From Henckelia pumila (Eukaryota; Streptophyta; Magnoliopsida; Lamiales; Gesneriaceae), in assembly GCF_033568475.1 (NCBI RefSeq), contig NW_027331840.1, positions 620,001-684,000 on the forward strand: a stretch of 64,000 bases of DNA. The letters are read 5' to 3'. Below the pieces are notes generated by a model that was not told the DNA's origin, did no database searches, and saw only the letters and a list, made by a program, of their open reading frames with translations. Positions 33,599 to 45,562 of this stretch are shown here, piece after piece. Made by a program: the position numbers and the translations under genes. Each line of letters begins with the position of its first letter. The first letter of the stretch is position 1.

Positions 33599-34994
33599 AA
33601 TATATATATATATATATATATTAGATATATTACCATTTTATCATTAATTATTTTGTACGGTTTTTGAACAAGAAGCAATCAAGTTCTGAACAGCACAAAT
33701 TCAATATTTCAAGATCAAAATCAGAAGATAGGGCAAAATCAGAAGATAGGCCAGATATACAATTTTCTACAATCTCAACCCTAAACCCGATTGCATATAT
33801 TTTCTACCTTCTCTACGATAATATCAAGCAAAAACAAAACACTACCAGAAGGATTTATAACAAGAAGAAGAATAGTGCTAAACCTTTTAAACCACTGAAT
33901 CAAAGACTTTACTTATCTTCAAATTCAGAACACGAAATCTTGTATTATGTCTCAGCGCCGCCTTCTCTCTGAATTATACTCAAAGTTTTTCCCAGATTTG
34001 CAGAGTTTCTTGAACTGGTATTTTGGTGGCGGGTTAAACCGTCCGAGTTTTTCCCAGATTTGCAGAGTTTCTTGAATTTTTTTTTTTGGGGCGTCTTGCG
34101 AGGGGATGCGGGGGGTGCTGTGGTGTCGTTTTTATTTGCGGGGATGCTGTGGTGTGGTGTCAAAACGACACCACAGCAACATTTTTCTTTTCTTTTTTTT
34201 CATTTTTAATTTTTTTTATAAAATATTTTGATTTTTCCTTATTTGTCTTTTGTTTTGTTTTCTTTTTTACCTTTTTTTAATACAGTTTAATTTTTTATAT
34301 TGTCAATTTTTTTTGTTATAATTTATCTTTTTACATTATATAATATAAATAATATACCAATTGATTAAATATATCAATATAGAAACAAAAATAAATAATT
34401 ATATGTTTTATTCTAAAAATAAATAACTATATGTTTGGTAACAAAATAATTAGAAAAAAACTGAAATGCAAATGTTAAAAAAAATCGAACGTTTTATATT
34501 TAAATATTTTCATTCCATGTTGTAAATTTTTTAAAAAGGAATAGAACAAAAAAAGGAATAATCAAACAATCGAAAAATGTGTAAAAATGAAACACAAACC
34601 ATGTCTTCCTTCCAAAAGAAAGAGAAACAAAATGCCAAAAAAAAAGTCCAAAAAATTAAATAAAACAAATAAAACATATATAAAAAAATAGGCTAAAAAT
34701 TTTTTAAATGAAAATTTTTAGAGGGAACAAAAGAAAGATGAAAACTAAAAGCCCAAAAAACTAAAATTTAAATAATATATATTTTTTTAAAGAAGAAAAT
34801 TGTGTACTAGTACAAAACCTATCAATATACAAGTATAAATTATAACAAGAAAATTACACAATAAAATTTGGCATGATAAAAAGAAACTAATATATATAAC
34901 TAATATAAGAAAAAGAATTAAAATATATTTTTTAAAAAAGGAAAATGTTGCTGTGATGTACTGTGGCAAGGATACATTCTCTTATTGCTGATAG
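33599..34994. other. AT-rich spacer with a direct repeat and a small hairpin
   Basis: No gene recognised. A ~31-bp direct repeat (TTTTTCCCAGATTTGCAG...) occurs at 33984-34014 and 34046-34076. A 17-bp inverted repeat (TGCTGTGGTGTCGTTTT at 34116-34132; AAAACGACACCACAGCA at 34162-34178) follows. The 102-codon ORF at 33664-33972 has a tandem SEDRAKSEDR but no known domain. From 34200 to 34990 the DNA is low-complexity A/T. Confidence 0.55.
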
Positions 34995-35887
34995 TAGGCA
35001 TGCTTAATGATCCGGTTCGGCCCGGAACCGAACCGGACCAGACCCAATAAACCCGGAACCGGATCCGGTAAGAAAGAACCGGACCCGGAACCGGGACCAA
35101 TCCATTACTTAATGGATTGAACCGGTTCATACTAATATGAACCGGTTAGTCCGGTTCTGGTTCCGGTTCCTGAACCGGATCCGTGTAAAACCGGATCCGA
35201 CCCGGAACCGGATCCGGAACCAGTCAAAATTTAAAAAAAAAGAAAAAAGGGAATTTTCCAACCGGTACAAAAAAAAAAAGAAATTGCCAACGGCTACTGA
35301 TGGTGTAATTGCACTTTGGCCCCCGCCAATTAAAAAAATATATTATTTACACCCTAAAATTAACTATAAATAGTAGATGGTTTTTATCATTTTGACACAA
35401 CAATTTGATCTCAATTCTCTACTTTACTTTATCCATAATTATATCTCAAATATATACTTATTTATATTATAATTTCCTTATAATTATATCTCAAATTATA
35501 TATTTATTGAAAATGAATAAATTTGTGTTTTAAAATTCAAAATGCGTATATAACATTTGAAATTTTTTTTATTAAATAAAATTTTTAATTCAATGTTTTT
35601 TTCAAAAATTAAACAAATATTCTTAAATAAAAATTTAAACTTTGGGATATTTTTTTTATAAAAAAAATTCAAACCTGCCGGAACCGGCCGGAACCGGTCG
35701 GGAACCGCATCGGAACCGGCCCGAAACCCATAGAAAGGGGTTCCGGTTCGAATTGGTTCCAAGCTTTTTGCTTGGAACTGGAACCGGACCGGTTCATCAC
35801 CGGTTCCGACCGGTTCCTTGACCGGAAGGACCGGAATCGGTCGGAACCGGATCGAAACCGGACTGCCGGGACCCTTAAGCATGCCTA
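34995..35887. mobile_element. Non-autonomous hAT-like element (893 bp)
   Basis: Terminal inverted repeat TAGGCATGCTTAA / TTAAGCATGCCTA is flanked by a perfect 8-bp target-site duplication GCTGATAG (34987-34994 and 35888-35895). Sub-terminal regions consist of dozens of GGAACCGG/CCGGTTCC motifs at both ends, forming long imperfect inverted repeats. The centre (35230-35640) is AT-rich. ORFs here are translations of the repeats. Confidence 0.9.
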
Positions 35888-35895
35888 GCTGATAG

Positions 35896-36233
35896 TTTGA
35901 TTGGGACGGAAACCGTTGGAACAACTAATATTCAAGTCGGAAATAAATTAATAAATAAAGCTTTTTTATTATTTTTTCATGGTTTAATCATGAAGAAAGA
36001 TAATTTAATGAAGGTGCTAGCATTTTTTTCATCAAACAACGATGAATTAAAAATAAGTAAATTATCCATTAACTTTCGAGATAAAAGATTACTTACGAAA
36101 CCAAAATGATGCGTAAAATGTTCATTGGGGGATTGGACGTGTTTTGTTAGAAAATTACTAATTTGAGTCGATATTAAACCAAGGAAATCACTTATATAAG
36201 TCCCTGAGTTACCATCTTTTACAAATAATAATA
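35896..36233. other. Spacer, nothing recognised
   Basis: A plus-strand ORF of 70 codons (35897-36109) is visible without family features. Ends in an AAT-repeat run that supplies the target site of the copia element to the right. Confidence 0.5.
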
Positions 36234-36238
36234 ATAAT

Positions 36239-37015
36239 TGTTGACCGGTGGTATTTTGTGTAGTTGAACTTCTATCTTTAAATTAGTTTTGTTAGTATTT
36301 TGGATTGCTTTGGAACTCTATCTTTTGAATATTGTGGTGATATTATCCTTCTGTTTTAGTGCTGTTAATATTTCATCTTGCTAGCCTTATCCTTTGAGTT
36401 GTTTTAAAAATCAAATTTGCCTTGATTGGGCTTAGATGATATTATTTGTGTGATAAGATATCTGCCGGAGATTATCATATAAGTAGGGAGTGGAACGTGA
36501 TTTTTTGTGGGACTTGCAAGTGCAAAAATTCGAATACATGTTCTACTGTGTGTTCTGATAGAAATCAAGACAAGCTCACTGAATATAACTAAAATATATT
36601 CTGTATTGACAGTTTGATTTTTTATAGTGATACAAGATTACAATTGATACCGGATACATTCCTCGGGAGAGGAAGGTGATGTTCTCGGGAGAGGACAATC
36701 TGCAAATTTGAAGGGATTTCAAGCAAAACAGATCAAGACGAGTGGTGCTCGCCAAATGACTTCAACAAACGTGTTCTTCATAAAGGCCTCATGAACAAGA
36801 GGGAGTCTTGTGGTTTTTGATTAATTCCTTATTTAGTTGTAACACATTGAAACGTTTGTGAAATCATTTGAAATATGGGCGTGGCCTCGTAGACGTAGGT
36901 CTTTTGACCGAACTACGTTAAAAATCTCGTGTTCTTATTTTTATTCTTTTGGTACTTATATTTTATTGTGTACTCCATATAAAGTAAACAACTGCAATCA
37001 TAACATATAATTTGA
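36239..37015 (+). repeat. 5' LTR of the SIRE-like element
   Basis: Starts TGTTGACCGGTGG. Its end is set by alignment to the 3' LTR (...AATTTGA here, ...AATTTCA there), which puts the primer-binding site 2 bp inside and reveals the ATAAT duplication. Confidence 0.92.
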
Positions 37016-37017
37016 AT

Positions 37018-37029
37018 TGGTATCAAAGC
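37018..37029 (+). promoter_or_regulatory. Primer-binding site of the SIRE-like element
   Basis: TGGTATCAAAGC, tRNA-iMet type, just inside the 5' LTR. Confidence 0.85.
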
Positions 37030-37103
37030 AGTTCACTTTACCTAGTACTAAGTGAGATCTGAATAATTATTCTGTGTTTTTGTTTTTGGGCAGAGATGGA
37101 TTC

Positions 37104-38880
37104 TGGAAACCTCCTCTCTTGGATGGGACTAATTACCCATTTTGGAAAGAAATAATGAAAGCTTTCATTAAATCTGTTGATGAAAAAGCCTGGAGATCTA
37201 TTGTGACATGATGGACTCCTCCAATGGAAAAAGTAGGTGAAGAAAAAGAGACCATACTGAAGAAAGAAAACAAATGGACTGCAGATGAAGAACGAAAAGC
37301 CGAAACTCAAAATATTGAGGGAAGTGATGTATCTGAAAATGAAAATGATTTGGTTGAGTCACTTGCTTTACTTACCAAAAATTTTACTAAAGTGTTGAAA
37401 AGAATGAAAAATCAAGGAAAAACTTGGAATCCATCTAAAGCTAACAAATATTACAATTCTCGAAATTTCAGGAAAAACAAGGAGGATGCTGGTAGCACTG
37501 AAGAGAAGAACAAATTCAAAGGAATACAATGCAGGGCATGTGGAGGTTTTGGACACATTCAAGTAGAATGTGCAAATACCATCAAAGAGAAGAATAAAGC
37601 CATGAACTCTACTTGGAATGATGATGAGTCAGAAGAAAGCCAAGATGAGACTGACAGACACGTGAGCAACCATGTTGCACTAACTGCTCATACCAATCTA
37701 TCCAGTGCCGGACCTGAGTTTTTTTATGCCCGAGGCGATAAAAAAACATTGATGCCCTTAAAACTTAACATTCATGTATATTTTTTTATCGATGAATATG
37801 ATAGTATAAATAACATTACTTCTACAAATAAAATTAAAAATAGATAAAAATATGTCATAAACAAATACTAATAAAGCCAAGATCATCCAAACAAAATGTG
37901 AAATTCATGTTTTGAACTAGTATATATTCACTTGAAATTTGATCGTCTCTTAGTTTTGGGAGCGAAAATATTGATTAATTCTACATAATAAGTGTTATCA
38001 AACATTTTTTTTCTTGATTGATGCATAGTCAAATCATTTATCTTTCGTATAACATAGTTGATCGGAGATGATTTTCACACAACTTCAACTTGAAAAACCC
38101 TCTTTCGATAAATATAACTTTCGATGGATCACACAAATTATGCAATCAAGTGTTGAAAAACATCCTGAAACGAATCGATAAATAGAGATCAAGTGAAGTG
38201 AGATTTCAAGTCTTTATCACAAGCTACAATCCATTAATTATTTTTTAATAATGGGATGAGATCATGAATTAATTATATAATATACTAGTAATTTTTTTAA
38301 AATTTGGTGCCCCCAAAGTTTTGAGGCCTGAGGCACATGCCTCAAAATTAACACTAAAGGTCCGGGCCTGAATCTATCAGGGAAAGAGTTGCTGAAAACT
38401 CACTGTTCAGAACCCGTCTTACCTAATGTCGCAACAAGCAGTAAAACAAAGGTCGAAATATTTGATTCTGAATCTGAAACTGACTCAAAAAATGATGAAA
38501 GCAGTGGAAATGAAATAGAAGAAACTGAAGTGTTGAAGGCATATTCAAAAATGTATCGTATGTGGAAGATTGTATGTACAAAGAACACATAATTGGTAGA
38601 GAAAACGGAGTTGCTTGATCGTGAGAAAGAAGAATGGAAGAGAGTGGCTCAGGAACATGAACAGGATGTTGCAGGGAGTAAAATAAAATTAACAGATGCT
38701 CTACATGAACTTAATTTTTTGAAGAGCTCATTAAAATGTTTAATGTAGGAACCGCTAATCTTGATCATGTCTTATCTTTGCAGAGAAACGGTGGAGATAA
38801 AACTGGGCTAGGATATCAAGAAAACAGTTTATCTTCAGGAACTAAATTTGTGAAAAAGACAAGAATGAATCATCGTCATG
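37104..38880 (+). pseudogene. SIRE-like Gag remnant, split by an hAT-like element
   Basis: A frame starting near 37104 shows PPLLDGTNYPFWK, the usual SIRE Gag N-terminus. A TGA at 37209-37211 interrupts it in front of WTPP, and it continues in the same frame from 37224 to a CCHC zinc knuckle (CRACGGFGHIQVEC, near 37527-37570). The central Gag domain after KWTADEE is largely deleted. The hAT-like element at 37703-38370 splits the frame. The acidic region (SESETDSKNDES, 38460) and a heptad-rich segment follow to 38720 with further stops. No functional product is possible. Confidence 0.85.
37703..38370. mobile_element. hAT-like non-autonomous element inside gag
   Basis: Termini CAGTGCCGGACCT and AGGTCCGGGCCTG form an imperfect inverted repeat. 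A perfect 8-bp duplication, AATCTATC, flanks it (37695-37702 and 38371-38378). 668 bp, AT-rich, no transposase. The CAG-GCCCGGACC end is typical of a widespread plant hAT family. Confidence 0.9.
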
Positions 38881-41800
38881 GATATAAAAGATAAGCCCTT
38901 TATTCCCATATGTCACTACTGTGGAAAATCTGGTCACATAAGACCAAAATGCTATGATTACATCAGAGATTTTAGAACAAGAAAAACCTTGCCCTCTATA
39001 TATCAAACATATAGACAGCATTTCAGAACCAATATCCCTCAGAACTCGGGTAAGAATATTTGGGTTAGAAAATCCGATTTTAACTGTTATGTAGCATATA
39101 CTTCTATGCAAAATGATTCTAACAACTCCTGGTATTTTGATAGTGGCTCATCTAGGCACATGACAGGCGATATCTCACTTCTTACAAACTACAAGGAATG
39201 CAAAGAAGTGAAAGTAACTTTTGGTGATGGCATGAAAGGAAAAGTATTAGGAAAAGGAACACTTAATGTTCTAGGATGTCCTAAGTTCAAGAATGTGCTG
39301 CATGTTGAAGGGCTCAAAGCAAATCTCCTAAGCATCAGTCAACTTTGTGACCAAGACTTACATGTGAAATTCAATAAAATTGGTTGTGAAGTACTTGATT
39401 CAAATAATGTCTGTGTTTTGCAGGGATCTAGATCTGGGGACAACTGCTATATATTATCCGTCTTACTTTCTAAATCTGCCCCAGTTTTGTGTCATAAGAC
39501 TAGTAATGATGATATTGATATTTGGCATAAAAAATTGGGCCACTTGAATTATGACAATCTGATCAAAATTGTGAATGCAGGAGCAGTTCGAGGAATACCA
39601 AATCTAGGAAAGAAAATCCCTGGAATTTGTGGACCTTGTCAACTCGGGAAACAAACGAGAGCTCCACACAGTGCAATACACAAGTTCACAACAACCAGAT
39701 TACTTGAACTTGTTCACATGGATCTTATGGGACCTATGCAAGTAGAAAGTGTTGGTGGGAAAATATATGTTTTTGTGTGTGTTGATGATTATTCTAGATT
39801 TACTTGCGTGAACTTTATAAAAGAAAAATATGATACTTTTGATTATTTCAAACAGTTGTGTGTCAAGATCATGAATGAAAAACAGTGCATCATTGGTATG
39901 ATTAAAAGTGAGCATGGGAGGGAATTTGAAAATATTATGTTTGCTAACTTTTGCAATGAGCAGGGAATTAGTCATGAATTTTCAGCCCCAAAGACTCCAC
40001 ATCAAAATGGGATTGTTGAACGGAAGAATATGACACTTCAAGAAATGGCTCGAGTCATGCTAAATTCAAAGAAACTTCCAATGAAACTGTGGGCAGAAGC
40101 TGTCAACACATCATGCTATACAAATAGAGTCTACTTGAGTCCATGTATCACAAAAACTCCGTATGAAATTTGGAAAGGTAAGAAGCCAAACCTTAACTAC
40201 TTTCATGTGTTTGGCTGTGTATGCTACATTCTAAATGATCGAGAACATCGGGGTAAGTTCCAAGCTAAAAGTGACCAAGGTGTGTTTATCGGCTATTCCA
40301 CTAATAGTCGTGTCTATCGTATTTACAATCTGAGGTCTCAAACCATAATGGAATCAGCTAACATTGTGTTTGATGACGGGAATGACTTGAGTAAATACTC
40401 CACCGAAGATGAAGTAGGAGCTTTCATGGTAGAATCACTATAAATCAACAAAAAATCTTCTGATCAAGAAGATGTTTCAGAAGCTGTCGGGACATCACAT
40501 GAGACAGAAAGCTTGCAGAATACAAACGAACCTAATGAGCAATCTCAGGATCAACCATTCATTTCTGAAAAGGAGTCTTCATCTAGAATAAAAAAGAACC
40601 ATCCTTCCTCAGCAATAATCGGTGATCCCAACGAAGGTATACGAACTCGAGATGTGCCAAGAAGAAGGTATGATAACATGGTCAGGTATGTCTGCTTTAT
40701 ATCTCAATTTGAACCTAAAAATGTTAAGGAAGCTTTACTAGATGATGCTTGGATAAATGCAATGCATGAAGAATTAGAACAATTCGTTAGAAATGACGTT
40801 TGGATCTTGGTTCCCAGACCGGAAGATTTCAATGTTGTTGGAACCAAATGGATATATAAGAATAAATCTGATGAATTTGGCACATTTATTAGAAACAAGC
40901 CTAGACTCGTTGCTCAAGGTTACTCTCAAATTGAGGGAGTTGACTTTGAAGAAACTTTCGCTCCTGTTGCTAGACTTGAATCTATCAGATTACTTCTTGA
41001 TATTGCTTGCTCTTTGAATTTTAAACTATATCAAATGGACGTCAAAAGTGCATTTTTAAATGTTTTTTGAATTAAGAAGTCTATGTTGAGAATCCAAAAG
41101 GATTTGAGGACCCGTATCATCCTGATCATGTGTTCAAACTCAAGAGAGCTCTGTATGGGTTGAAGCAAGCTCCAAGAGCTTGGTACGAGAGATTGACTCA
41201 GTTTCTTACTAGCAGGGGCTACAAGAGAGGGGGAGTATACAAAACTCTGTTTATCAAACACATTAATTCTGATATTATTATTGCTCAAATATATGTCGAT
41301 GACATTGTTTTTGGATCTACTTTGCAAATTGAAGTAGATGAATTTATGAATCAAATGAAAGCTGAATTTGAAATGAGCATGGTCGGAGAATTAACCTACT
41401 TTTTAGGGTTACATGAAACAATGCGAGGATGGGATCTTCATTTCTGAGACAAAATATGCAAGGAATCTAGTGAAGAAATTTGGACTCGATAATGCAAAAC
41501 ACATGAAAACTTCAATGGGGTCAACTGAAAAATTGACCAAGGATGAGCTTGGAGTCTCAGTAGATACAAAATTATTTAGAAGCATGATTGGTAGCCTGTT
41601 ATATCTCACAGCAAGTCGACCTGACATATGTTTTTCTGTAGGAGTCTGCGCAAGATATCAAGCCAATCCAAAGGAAACTCATCTGAAGGCTGTCAAGAGG
41701 ATTATTCGCTATATTAATGGTACATCTAACTATGGAATTTGGTTCTCTAAGGATACTAACACTTGTCTGGCAGGATTTAGTGATGCAGATTGGGCTGGCA

Positions 41801-42225
41801 ACTCGGATGATAGAAAAAGTACAACTGAAGGATGCTTTTATGTGGGATGTAACCTGGTATCGTGGCATAGTAAGAAACAAATTTCCATCTATTTGTCAAC
41901 TGCTGAGGCTGAATACATTGTTGCTCGAAGTTGTTGCACACAATTACTTTGGATGAAACAAATGCTAGAGGACTACGGTATTGTTCAAGATGCTTTAGTA
42001 GTTTATTGTGACAATATGAGTGCCATAGATATCTCTAAAAATCCAGTTCAGCACTCTAGGACAAAGCACATCGACATTTGTCATCACTTCATATGTGATT
42101 TGGTTGAATGTAAAAAGGTTGTTTTGGAACATGTTCCAACAGAAACAAATTGCAGATATATTCACTAAGGCTCTAGATTCTGTGAAGTTTGAAACACTTA
42201 GAAAAGCTTTGGGTGTGTGTGATAT
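38878..42225 (+). pseudogene. SIRE-like Pol (protease, integrase, RT, RNase H), broken
   Basis: The 521-codon first part has a second zinc knuckle (CHYCGKSGHIRPKC, residues 12-25), protease DSGS (88-91), integrase HHCC (WHKKLGHLN...CGPCQLGKQ) and core (VDDYSR; SEHGREF where DNG.EF is usual, so the second Asp reads Glu-His; PHQNGIVERKN). It stops at TAA 40441-40443 but continues in frame from 40513 into RT up to a frameshift/stop at 41068-41070. RT with YVDD resumes at 41130, shifts again near 41405, and RNase H (DADWAGNSDDRKS, STAEAEYI) runs to a one-base deletion near 42145. The copia end (IFTKALDS) reads in another frame to about 42225. Several independent lesions make it dead. Confidence 0.92.
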
Positions 42226-42365
42226 ATGATATTTTTCTTGTACTCTCAAGTGTAGAAAATCACGTTTTTTTCTAACTAATTTTTTTTTGTGTGTGGTTTG
42301 TTATAGGGAACCTGACTACTAGTCTCGACATTAAATTAAAGAGAATCTCTAGTGACTCTAGAAAC

Positions 42366-42942
42366 TAGGGGTGTTCATTGGTCGGTTCGGTTCGGTTTTC
42401 GGTTTTTTATTTCGGTTTTTTCAGTTTTCGGTTTTAGAAATATATAATCTGATATCCGAACCGTTTTTCTTCGGTTCGGTTCGGTTTTTTACTCAATTCG
42501 GTTATTTCGGTCGGTTATTTCGGTCGGTTATTTCGGTTTTGATATAATTATTTTAATTAATATTTTAAATATATTTTAAAACATAATATGTTATCTTTTA
42601 AATGATTTTTTTTTTGTAAAATATTTAAATTCAAACTTTAAATGACTTAAATAAACAACAATTAACTAAAAATTATTAAAATAATTATTTATTCACTAGA
42701 TATCATCTCATAAAATATATAATGTAAACAATTATATATATAAAATTATTAATTTAATAAAATTTCAATTTTTTCGGTCGGTTCGGTTTTGAGATATATA
42801 ATCCAAAACCGAACCAAATAAATTTCGATTTTAACATTTATATCCGAATTTTAAATTTCGGTTTTCGGTTCAGTTCGGAGTTCGATTTTTTCGGTTTGGA
42901 TTTTTGGTTTTTTCGATTTTATTCGAAGTTTGAACACCCCTA
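42366..42942. mobile_element. hAT-like non-autonomous element after pol
   Basis: TAGGGGTGTTCA / TGAACACCCCTA perfect 12-bp inverted repeats with a perfect 8-bp duplication CTAGAAAC (42358-42365 and 42943-42950). The sub-terminal regions are rows of TTCGGTT/GGTTCGG motifs around an AT-rich core. No coding capacity. Confidence 0.93.
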
Positions 42943-42950
42943 CTAGAAAC

Positions 42951-43611
42951 TGTCTTGGCCAATTTTTTGAAAAAAAAAATTAATAAAATAAAAATTGATG
43001 TGATCTCAAATCTACTTCTTAAGTGGTGGTCGGAAAAAGCTACCTAAAAAACCCAATGGGAGGTTTTCTTAGAGTGTGAGCTACCAACAAGTAGTGAAAA
43101 AAAATGAAAAATTTGAAGTGCATAATTGGGAAAAATATACCTAAACAACCCAGGTGAATGTTGTTTTAGAGTGGGAGCTACCAATGCACTGTAATTTGGC
43201 TATGAGTTTGAACTGAATTCTCTGTTTATTTTTTTTGGGACAAGAATAGTGGTTCTCTTTGACATTTCACTCTCATAAAAATTGACAAAGTTAGGTCTTC
43301 GTGAAATATAAACTTGTTGAGATATATTCTTCTATATTATTTTCTCACACAACTTTGCTTTTTCTCTGTATTTCTCACTCTCGAATTTGTGAGCCCAAAG
43401 TGTTTATTATTATTCTTGTTGGGCCTTTAAGTGTGCTTTGTCTATTATACTGGATCATTAGAGGATTTTTTGTTTGGGTCGTTCTTTCTCTCCTCTACCA
43501 CCTTTAAACCTATCTGCTTCTTGGCTCACATTATTTAATTTTGCGCATCTCTTCCTCTCTCACGCTTGATCTTGGTAGAATCGTAATTTCTCAGTTTCAC
43601 TTGCTCAAATC
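42951..43611 (+). other. Spacer between pol and third ORF of the SIRE-like element
   Basis: Non-coding. A ~60-bp motif (GGGAGGTTTTCTTAGAGTGTGAGCTACCAA...) is imperfectly repeated at about 43058-43095 and 43150-43190. Pyrimidine-rich sequence precedes the ATG at 43612. Confidence 0.5.
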
Positions 43612-45477
43612 ATGGTACACACAAGAGGTCAAAGCTCGCTCAAAGTCTTACAGGGCAATGAATCCGACTCAAGAGGGGCACCGTGGACTCCTACCTCTCA
43701 TCGTCATCGTCGACTGGTCAAGAACGGAGAGCCAGTGTTGTCTCCAACACCGATTTCAGTTATTTCTCCCTATCTTGATATGGTGGTTTATCAGACTAAG
43801 CCAACTCCGGGGCATAAATCGCAAGGGACGCCGCCGCATTCCTCGAGCCCGACAACCGATCATATGAATTCATCTCAAATTCCTAGGGCTTCAGAATTCA
43901 AAGAACCCGATCAAGATATGGACTCGGTCAAATTCCCGAACAAAGACACTGGATTTTCTCACAAGGTAGTCTTCACACCTCCTTTTTCTCCTCATTTCGA
44001 AATTCCAAGTGGTATGGATGATTTTACTTCTGAGGCTGAGTTTTGCGAACTTATGAATCTGAAAATTCCTGAACAAACAACATCTGCATCCAAGTTATGT
44101 AAGGATAAACAATCTGATGTAGATGATATTTCTGTTTCTAATTCTCTTAATGAGAAGTCAGTTGAGACTAAGGGTACTAGATCAAAACAAAGCAAATTCA
44201 TGTTTCCTGTGGATTCAATTTCTTCACGGACGCGGGCTAGTGTCAAATAAAAAATTTCCAAGTCGTCCAAAATTTCCAAGAAAAGGAAAAAAGCATGCTC
44301 TCCTGGTGACAGTAATAAGTTTCTTGTAGCCTCCAAGAAAGCTACTTCAGATGTCAGGACTCGAGACAAGCGTCAGCATCCCACGAGCTCTGGTATTTCT
44401 ACACAAGCTCAGCAGTCTTGCACAACCAGAATGGCTTCACAAAAGGCTGACAATACTTCCTCGAGAACACTTAGGTATGACTCTTCACAGGCCTTCTCAC
44501 ATTTTTTCTTTAGCAAAGCAAATAGAGTCAACTGGAGTAGCATGTCAACACAGCCAATTATTGCAGAAAGGATTTGGTCTAAAAAAGGGGGTGTTCTAGG
44601 AATTATCACTGACTTGTTATTGAAAGAAAACTTGATGCTCACAGTCACTAAACCCAACTCCTATGTCATGGACATTGTCTATGAATTCTATGAAAATCTG
44701 TCCCAACAAAGTTCGGTTGCTGGTTCACCCTTTTATCATATGGTTTATGTTCGGGGTCATGTATTTGATTTTAGTCCAGCTATTATTGATGAGTACTTTG
44801 GTCGTTCACATGCTGAATCTGATGACTTGTGTGAGTATATTCCTGATACATACATTGATCTTGATGAGGTTGCTACTGAACTTATTGGTGTTCCCACAAA
44901 GTGGGAGTCTAGGCCTCGTAGCTCTACTCTTACCTCCAAATATGCTATTTTGAGTAGAATTGGATTGTGTAACTGGTTTCCCACATCACATGCCACGACC
45001 ATTGATGAAGAAATTGGCCGGTTTCTGTTTCGGGTTGGTAAAGGATTGCAACTCAGGTTAGGCGAGTCTATCTTTAAGCAGACAGTGTCTCATGCCGACG
45101 GCCGTTCTTCTCGTACTCATTTAGTGTTTCCATCTTTGATTTGTGACATTCTGAAGTCACAACATGCTATTCAACTGGATCGTGAACTCTGCATTTTTGT
45201 TTCAAAATTTCATATACTCACTGATCGGTTTTTGGAAGGCAAACATCTGGTTGATATTCAGGGGGAGAACCAATCTGTTCAAGATCAAAACTCTAATAAC
45301 ACAACTTCTCCTCAAATTGATAATTCTACAAATAATGGTGCTCAGATTCAATTACTTCGAGATTCAATTGCTTGCTTGGATGTCAAACTTGAAAAAATCT
45401 TGGGCCAACAAGCTGAGATCGTACATCAACAAGGGAAGATTTATGAATTTCTTGCAACTGTCATCACACGCAAATAG
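43612..45477 (+). pseudogene. Third ORF of the SIRE-like element ('plant transposon protein' domain), one in-frame stop
   Basis: A 622-codon frame opens with ATG (MVHTRGQSSLK) and is interrupted only by TAA at 44248-44250. It then reads on through 44431 to 45477. N-terminal ~210 residues are polar, Ser/Pro-rich and acidic. Codons ~285-550 form a globular domain (FSKANRVNW, SPFYHMVYVRGHVFDFSP, YIPDTYIDLD) that I associate with the 'putative plant transposon protein' family found in retroelement third ORFs. The last ~40 residues (LRDSIACLDVKLEKILGQQ) look like a coiled coil. In SIRE elements this slot has been called envelope-like. I see no signal peptide or clear transmembrane helix, so a structural, gag-like role is equally possible. 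Confidence 0.75.
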
Positions 45478-45562
45478 AATGTGCTGCTTTGAATGTTTCG
45501 TCACAATGGGGGAGTAATATTTTTTTTGAAAGCTTGTGTCCAAAACAATCCAAAGGGGAGAT

